Positions 5,587-9,584 of a stretch of 9,584 bases of DNA are shown here, one piece after another (position 1 is the stretch's first letter; every line of letters starts with the position of its first letter). A program made the translations under genes and the position numbers. The stretch spans positions 1 to 9,584 of the forward strand of contig WJKA01000588.1 of assembly GCA_014729375.1 (NCBI GenBank), read 5' to 3'. The notes under the pieces are model-generated. The model searched no databases and had not been told where the DNA came from. It was given only the letters and a program-made list of their open reading frames with translations. Origin of the DNA: Chitinivibrionales bacterium. GTDB lineage: Bacteria > Fibrobacterota > Chitinivibrionia > Chitinivibrionales > WJKA01.

Positions 5587-7404
5587 TCAGTCACCGATAA
5601 AATGCGATGCCCAGCTTCTTACAATTTTACCATTCAGGACATGGAACCGTCGAAGTTTCCGGATTGTCTCCGAGCTGAAACTGCTGAGCGGGATCCAGAC
5701 AAGGTGTTTTTTGAGCCTGGCTGCGATCCTGCGAAGTCGCAGTGCGGGTCTGGCCGGACTGACAAACGCAACCGCCTGTTCTTCGCTGAACAGTAATGCC
5801 CCGTAGGCAAGCCGCTCGGTGAGATTTTTCAAGGGGAGATCTGCGGTTATTTCAAAAGCATTAGGTATGACCCGCGGGGGGAAGAGCAGCGAAAGTCCCC
5901 CGTAGCGTGAACGGACAATCCCCGGCCCGATAACATCATCAAAAGGATTGGTGGCAAAAAAAGTCAGGGTCGATTCCTGGTCGTGCTCCGCGTACCAGGT
6001 TGCCCGGTGCGGATAGCGATCATCATTCCCGGAATCGAAAATGATAATAACCGTATCGAGGTTGCCGCGTGACGGCGGGACTTCTTTAATGTAAATGTCT
6101 CCCGTATGCCAGTTGCGGAGTGTTTCTCTGAAGTCGATCCCGTCTTTTACGGATGCTACGAATTTTTCCGACCGGACAAGGTCTTCGGTAAGCACCCGCT
6201 GTGCTTTATTGCGAAGGTGTGCGTTGAATTCCTCGATCTTGCGGTCCTCGGGTACATGCGAGCATATTCCGGCGGGATTCCACCGGAACCGGTATTTCTT
6301 TTTCTGGGGCCCGGATGGATCAGGCTTGATATTCAGTCGCTGCCAGGTTACGGGAAGGTCTTTGAAAAGATTTACCGCATCATGCACGGAACCGTCTTCG
6401 GGAAGGACCAGCCGGTCGATACCGACATCAAGCTGTTTCCCCGGCTGCTCGATCGGCAAAAACGGATAATACTTTGCATTTTTAAGGATTTTTACAGCAT
6501 ACGAATTTCCTCCGACGCCTTTTGCCGCTGTGACAATATCAAACAGTGAGGGCATCAGCATGTCCGTCATAACCGTTAAATTGCGCAAATAGGTAAGTGC
6601 GCGGTCAATACGGGTGGGCGAGAGCTCTGTAATCGTATTTTTATCCGAGTAATAATCATCGCGCGTTTCTCTGAAAAGGTCCTTGATTGTCTCTATAACT
6701 CCGATTCGTGACGCGAAAGGATTCTGCCGTTCTTTTTCGAATTTGCCGGCAATGAAGGGAAGTTCACTGAGGGCGAAGTACAGGTGGTCGGGATTGATAT
6801 ATTCGCGCATGATCCGGCAGGAGGTCGGCTCCGGCAGCGAATAATTATAGGAATATTCCTGTTTGAAATGACGAATTACCCCGGTTGTATGACGGAAATG
6901 TACAACAGCCAGAATGGCGGCGTATGTCGCTTCGAGGTCGTGAAGACGGCAGGCGATTGAGCGGCAGGCAGCGTCTTCATGCGAAAAATCTCCTGCACGA
7001 TCGATTGTCTCAAGGCACAAAGCAGTGTATGCGTCAATTCCCATGATTTCACTGGCGTGCGGATCGGGAATAAGCGGGAGGGGAGCGGGACGTCCCAGGA
7101 TCGGAGAACCGATACAGCACCCGCGAATATGCCGCTGCCTGCTTTGGCGAATGCCTTCAATAAATGCATCACAGGGATCAACAGGAACATAACAAACGGG
7201 ATCGGACGGTCGCGTGGCAATTAGTGCGGAAATCAAGGGAAGTGCATCGACAGATTCAGGAAGATTATCATCAAATACCGAGGGGATGTCGACTGCAATG
7301 CAGTCAAACGATTTTTCCGAGCACAGGTCTCTGACATATTGTGAGTAATACAGGCTGCCGTGAAGCGCGGGTATCAGGGTGATCGACGAAGAAAGCCTGA
7401 ACAT
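5587..7404 (-). CDS. 605-residue protein with TraB-like N-terminus, partner of the adjacent MoxR ATPase
   Basis: A large protein with no signal peptide or membrane segment, hence probably cytoplasmic. Its first 200 residues show the spacing of TraB/PrgY/GumN-type proteins: IPALHGSLYYSQYV (11-24), then DCIAVDIP (34-41) where family members usually have an acidic residue in VEL, VPVDPCDAFIEGIR (73-86), and later AILAVVHFRHTTGVIRHF (163-180). This resembles the large TraB-related proteins (DUF5682-like) encoded beside MoxR and VWA genes, but the match rests on my pattern reading. The remaining 400 residues are unassigned. A conserved-looking block is LDTVIIIFDSGNDDRYPHRATWYAEHDQ (450-476) with FATNPFDDVIGPGIVRSRYGG (483-503), and the C-terminus is basic. 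The ATG at 7404 shares one base with the ATPase stop codon and has no ribosome-binding site of its own, which points to coupled translation and a working complex. Confidence 0.8.
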   Translation of the reverse strand: MFRLSSSITLIPALHGSLYYSQYVRDLCSEKSFDCIAVDIPSVFDDNLPESVDALPLISALIATRPSDPVCYVPVDPCDAFIEGIRQSRQRHIRGCCIGSPILGRPAPLPLIPDPHASEIMGIDAYTALCLETIDRAGDFSHEDAACRSIACRLHDLEATYAAILAVVHFRHTTGVIRHFKQEYSYNYSLPEPTSCRIMREYINPDHLYFALSELPFIAGKFEKERQNPFASRIGVIETIKDLFRETRDDYYSDKNTITELSPTRIDRALTYLRNLTVMTDMLMPSLFDIVTAAKGVGGNSYAVKILKNAKYYPFLPIEQPGKQLDVGIDRLVLPEDGSVHDAVNLFKDLPVTWQRLNIKPDPSGPQKKKYRFRWNPAGICSHVPEDRKIEEFNAHLRNKAQRVLTEDLVRSEKFVASVKDGIDFRETLRNWHTGDIYIKEVPPSRGNLDTVIIIFDSGNDDRYPHRATWYAEHDQESTLTFFATNPFDDVIGPGIVRSRYGGLSLLFPPRVIPNAFEITADLPLKNLTERLAYGALLFSEEQAVAFVSPARPALRLRRIAARLKKHLVWIPLSSFSSETIRKLRRFHVLNGKIVRSWASHFIGD

Positions 7405-8333
7405 TACGTAATGCCGGGATTATCGGGATTGAGGTCGTCGTTGTCGGGGAAAAAGAAATCACCCAGGCCCATGCCCGGAAGTGTGTCCCCCGATGCCTTG
7501 CGCTTTGCCGCAAGACTGTCCAGATCAAGCGCTTCTTTGCCGAGGATCTGCTGCAAAGCATTTTCAAACAGCGCTCCGGTATCTGCATCGGGGCTGGTCT
7601 CCCGCTGCTTGAGTGTGTACCTGATTGCATTGATGCCGTCACGAATTGAATAGGGGAGGTCCAGGCCGTGTGCTTTTTGAAGGAAATTGACACAGAGATC
7701 AAGTACTTCCTCAGCGCTGAACGGAAGATTATACTCGAGGATTTTCAATTCATCTTCACGTGACGGAAATCCCGGCTCAATTCCCGGCTGAAGACGTGAC
7801 ATGATATAATCGGGAATTTCGAATGTTGAAGAGTCTTCATTCATGGTTACCGCGGCGCGGAATTCTTTATGGGCATTGATAACAATTCCGGCAACGACTG
7901 ATTCGACCATGCGACGGTTATCAAAAAGTCCGGCAAGCGATGCCCATGATTTTTCAGACATCCGGTTGCCTTCGTCAAGTATCGCTATTCCGCCGGAAAT
8001 TGCAGCGGACAGAAGCGGGCTTGCATGATAAGATATCTTTCCTTTTTCAGACAGCACAGGTGTCACCAGAAGGTCTTCGGGACGGGTGTCGGAGGTGCAT
8101 TGCATGATATAGACATCCTGCCGGCGTTCCCGTGCGGCGGCAATGCCGAGCGTGGTCTTGCCGGTGCCCGGATATCCGATTATGCGCGGGGTCAGGGGAA
8201 GGTCGCGCGGATCGACCGTAATCCAGCATGCAAGAAGCTGCCGGAGCGCCTCTGCCTGGCCAACCCACTGAACAGGAACGTCGGTCGCATTGGAAAGTAT
8301 CAATTCAATTTCATCAATAGTAACTTTTTTCAT
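7404..8333 (-). CDS. MoxR-type AAA+ ATPase
   Basis: A cytoplasmic AAA+ ATPase of 309 residues, the usual length for the MoxR/AAA_5 group, which remodels or activates partner proteins. It shows Walker A GYPGTGKTT (53-61), Walker B GIAILDEGNRM with D120 and E121, sensor 1 TMNEDSSTFEIPD with N165, an arginine-bearing MSRLQPG that fits the arginine-finger region, and the YSIRDGINAIRY stretch of the lid with a sensor 2-like arginine. The tail is acidic (FFFPDNDDLNPDN, 293-305). The gene starts six bases after the CsgG-like gene stops and ends overlapping the 605-residue gene by one base, so all three belong to one transcript. CAGG about 14 bases upstream of the ATG is at best a weak ribosome-binding site. 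MoxR proteins normally pair with a VWA-domain protein; none is seen in the window. Confidence 0.9.
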   Translation of the reverse strand: MKKVTIDEIELILSNATDVPVQWVGQAEALRQLLACWITVDPRDLPLTPRIIGYPGTGKTTLGIAAARERRQDVYIMQCTSDTRPEDLLVTPVLSEKGKISYHASPLLSAAISGGIAILDEGNRMSEKSWASLAGLFDNRRMVESVVAGIVINAHKEFRAAVTMNEDSSTFEIPDYIMSRLQPGIEPGFPSREDELKILEYNLPFSAEEVLDLCVNFLQKAHGLDLPYSIRDGINAIRYTLKQRETSPDADTGALFENALQQILGKEALDLDSLAAKRKASGDTLPGMGLGDFFFPDNDDLNPDNPGIT

Positions 8334-8339
8334 TGTAAG

Positions 8340-9350
8340 TCAGCGTACCTGTTTGTTGATTTGCCTGGTAAACGAATGCCTGCCGAGTTTGTCTTCAATA
8401 GCTTCACCCACCGCTTCAAATGCATACACCATCTGGTTATCGGCGTCCCAGTGACGTTCGCCGGTTTCTTTGAACCGAGCGGAAAAAACCGGCTTCGCAC
8501 CGGAAATTCCTCTGTAAAAATCAAGGCGAAGAACAATTATGGCCTTTCGCTGGCTTAACCGGGCTTCTTCTGTTTTGTACGATTCAAGTTCCATCCGGAT
8601 AATAAGCGCAGTTTGTTTGGCAATGGATGGAAGTTTGTTTTTCGGGCATAAGGATACCCCTGCATTAAATATCTCCTGCAAGCCCTCAAGAATTTTTTTG
8701 TTTGCCTCAATCATTTCATCATGGCTGATATCATAGAGGACCTGGCTTTTTGTCAAAGGAAGAACTTCAAGGAATATTTTTGCGTCTGGCGTTACAGGAA
8801 TGCCCGCATGTTTTGCCGGTGACGGATTCGATGGCTGCTGCGGGGGATTTTTGGCCGAGGGAGAGGCGACCGGTTCAAGGCCGACAAGCCGGGCGGCAAT
8901 TGAAGGAAGTACATGCACCAGGGTTTCAATACTCCCTTTAATATCCTGAGAAACTACTTTAGTAATTTTTCCGGTACGGACGCTTACAGCACGAACATTA
9001 ATCAAGAACATACTGCCCAGCTTGCCGATAGAGCCGGTGATAATATTCTGCACACCCAGAACATTGCCCAGCTCAACCATACATCCTTTATCACTGCACG
9101 CGCCGGACTGCTGGAAACCCTGTTCCTTGAGTACTTCCTGCATCTGCTCACGCTCCATAACCTCAACTTTGCCGGTCTTGAATAATTCGTTGCGAAGGCG
9201 GTCGGAGATGACTTCAGCCTCGCCTTCAGAAACACCGGAGGTGTTTTTCAGCGAGAGGACTGCAATGGATTCCTTTTGCGTAGCTGTCTCAGCAAAACAG
9301 AAAGCGGCAATCGCCGGAACCAGCCATATGGATTTAAAGCACAAAGACAT
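8340..9350 (-). CDS. Secreted CsgG/TolB-N-like protein with additional C-terminal domain
   Basis: An exported protein of 336 residues. The signal peptide (SIWLVPAIAAFCFAET, 7-22) probably ends after A20 (CFA-ET). The mature part begins with a CsgG/TolB-N-like alpha/beta domain (about 28-156): SIAVLSLKNTSGVSEGEAEVISDRL, then KVEVMEREQMQEVLKEQGFQQSG, then GACSDKGC with C85 and C90, ELGNVLGVQNIITGSIGKLG, and a strand pair ending RTGKITKV. A Pro/Ser/Ala/Asn-rich linker (160-186) leads to a second domain (187-336) that I do not recognise, ending in a basic tail. The missing lipobox argues against a lipoprotein. Proteins of this type sit in the periplasm or at the outer membrane. The start has no clear ribosome-binding site, but a start just ahead of a proper signal peptide is convincing. 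It lies 24 bases after the upstream gene and six before the MoxR gene. Confidence 0.8.
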   Translation of the reverse strand: MSLCFKSIWLVPAIAAFCFAETATQKESIAVLSLKNTSGVSEGEAEVISDRLRNELFKTGKVEVMEREQMQEVLKEQGFQQSGACSDKGCMVELGNVLGVQNIITGSIGKLGSMFLINVRAVSVRTGKITKVVSQDIKGSIETLVHVLPSIAARLVGLEPVASPSAKNPPQQPSNPSPAKHAGIPVTPDAKIFLEVLPLTKSQVLYDISHDEMIEANKKILEGLQEIFNAGVSLCPKNKLPSIAKQTALIIRMELESYKTEEARLSQRKAIIVLRLDFYRGISGAKPVFSARFKETGERHWDADNQMVYAFEAVGEAIEDKLGRHSFTRQINKQVR

Positions 9351-9374
9351 AAAACTTAAAATACATTTGTGCAG

Positions 9375-9584
9375 CTATTCATCCTGAAACAGGTCTTCTT
9401 CATCTCGGTCTTCCCAGAGCCGCTTTGCTTTATCAGACCACTTGTCAATTGTCTGGGTTGTAAGCCGGGGATTGTCCCGCATTTCGTTTTTGCGGTCGTT
9501 TTTCAAGTTGGTAAAAACGCCGATATATGAATTGGCTTTTTTCTGTTCACCCAGCTTGAGGTACAGGGCTATTATGGTGTAAAT
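9375..9584 (-). CDS. C-terminal part of a possibly TPR-like protein, partial at the right edge
   Basis: Only the last 69 codons and the TAG at 9377-9375 fall inside the window; the start lies beyond the right edge. The visible part opens with helical sequence (IALYLKLGEQKKANSYIGVFTNL) of the kind seen in the second helix of a tetratricopeptide repeat and its successor. It continues with a charged stretch (KNDRKNEMRDNP, then KWSDKAKRLWEDRDEEDLFQDE) that ends strongly acidic. TPR identity is suggested by the residue pattern only. It is the first visible gene of the leftward operon and stops 24 bases before the CsgG-like gene. Confidence 0.6.
   Translation of the reverse strand: MYTIIALYLKLGEQKKANSYIGVFTNLKNDRKNEMRDNPRLTTQTIDKWSDKAKRLWEDRDEEDLFQDE

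Noticed and set aside
6020..6036. DSGND at residue 457 of the 605-residue protein as a VWA metal-binding (MIDAS) motif
   Set aside because: The MIDAS pattern is DxSxS; the spacing does not fit, and fewer than 150 residues remain after it, which is short for a VWA fold with its later threonine and aspartate.

Overview
The window looks like a chromosomal segment of a diderm, probably anaerobic bacterium of moderate GC content. The evidence is the MEP-pathway enzyme IspH, Sec signal peptides on a CsgG/TolB-like periplasmic or outer-membrane-associated protein and on a second exported protein, and a NusG-domain-II plus Gx-transporter pair of the kind common in anaerobes. Nothing fixes the phylum. 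A poorly sampled lineage such as Fibrobacterota or a relative is a guess from overall flavour only. I see no rRNA, tRNA, CRISPR array, insertion sequence or phage gene. The genes are tightly packed and no gap exceeds about 200 bases.

Left part (1-2831): ispH is read leftward and runs off the window. Its catalytic core is complete and is followed, in the same frame, by a basic linker and at least two membrane segments, so this is a fusion protein, possibly with a UbiA-like domain. Its leader carries a plausible sigma70-type promoter and two mutually exclusive hairpins. Divergent from it, to the right, is a two-gene ABC exporter: an ATPase of the BcrA/ABC-2 class and a six-helix permease that overlaps it by one base.

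Middle part (2853-4645): a leftward pair encodes a NusG-domain-II membrane-anchored protein and, overlapping it, a Gx-transporter (formerly 'heptaprenyl diphosphate synthase component I') protein with a long C-terminal half that resembles the EcfT transmembrane subunit of ECF transporters. Rightward and divergent from this pair is a small gene of about 57 codons for a single-pass membrane protein, with a good promoter and ribosome-binding site.

Right part (4663-9584): a compact leftward operon of five genes. In order of transcription they are: the tail of a possibly TPR-like protein, a secreted CsgG/TolB-like protein, a MoxR-type AAA+ ATPase, a 605-residue protein whose N-terminus looks TraB-like, and a secreted protein of unknown function. 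The MoxR ATPase and the 605-residue protein overlap by one base and probably work together. No VWA-domain partner, the usual companion of MoxR ATPases, is visible. This MoxR plus TraB-like module and the two fusions (IspH-membrane, Gx-EcfT-like) are the most interesting content.
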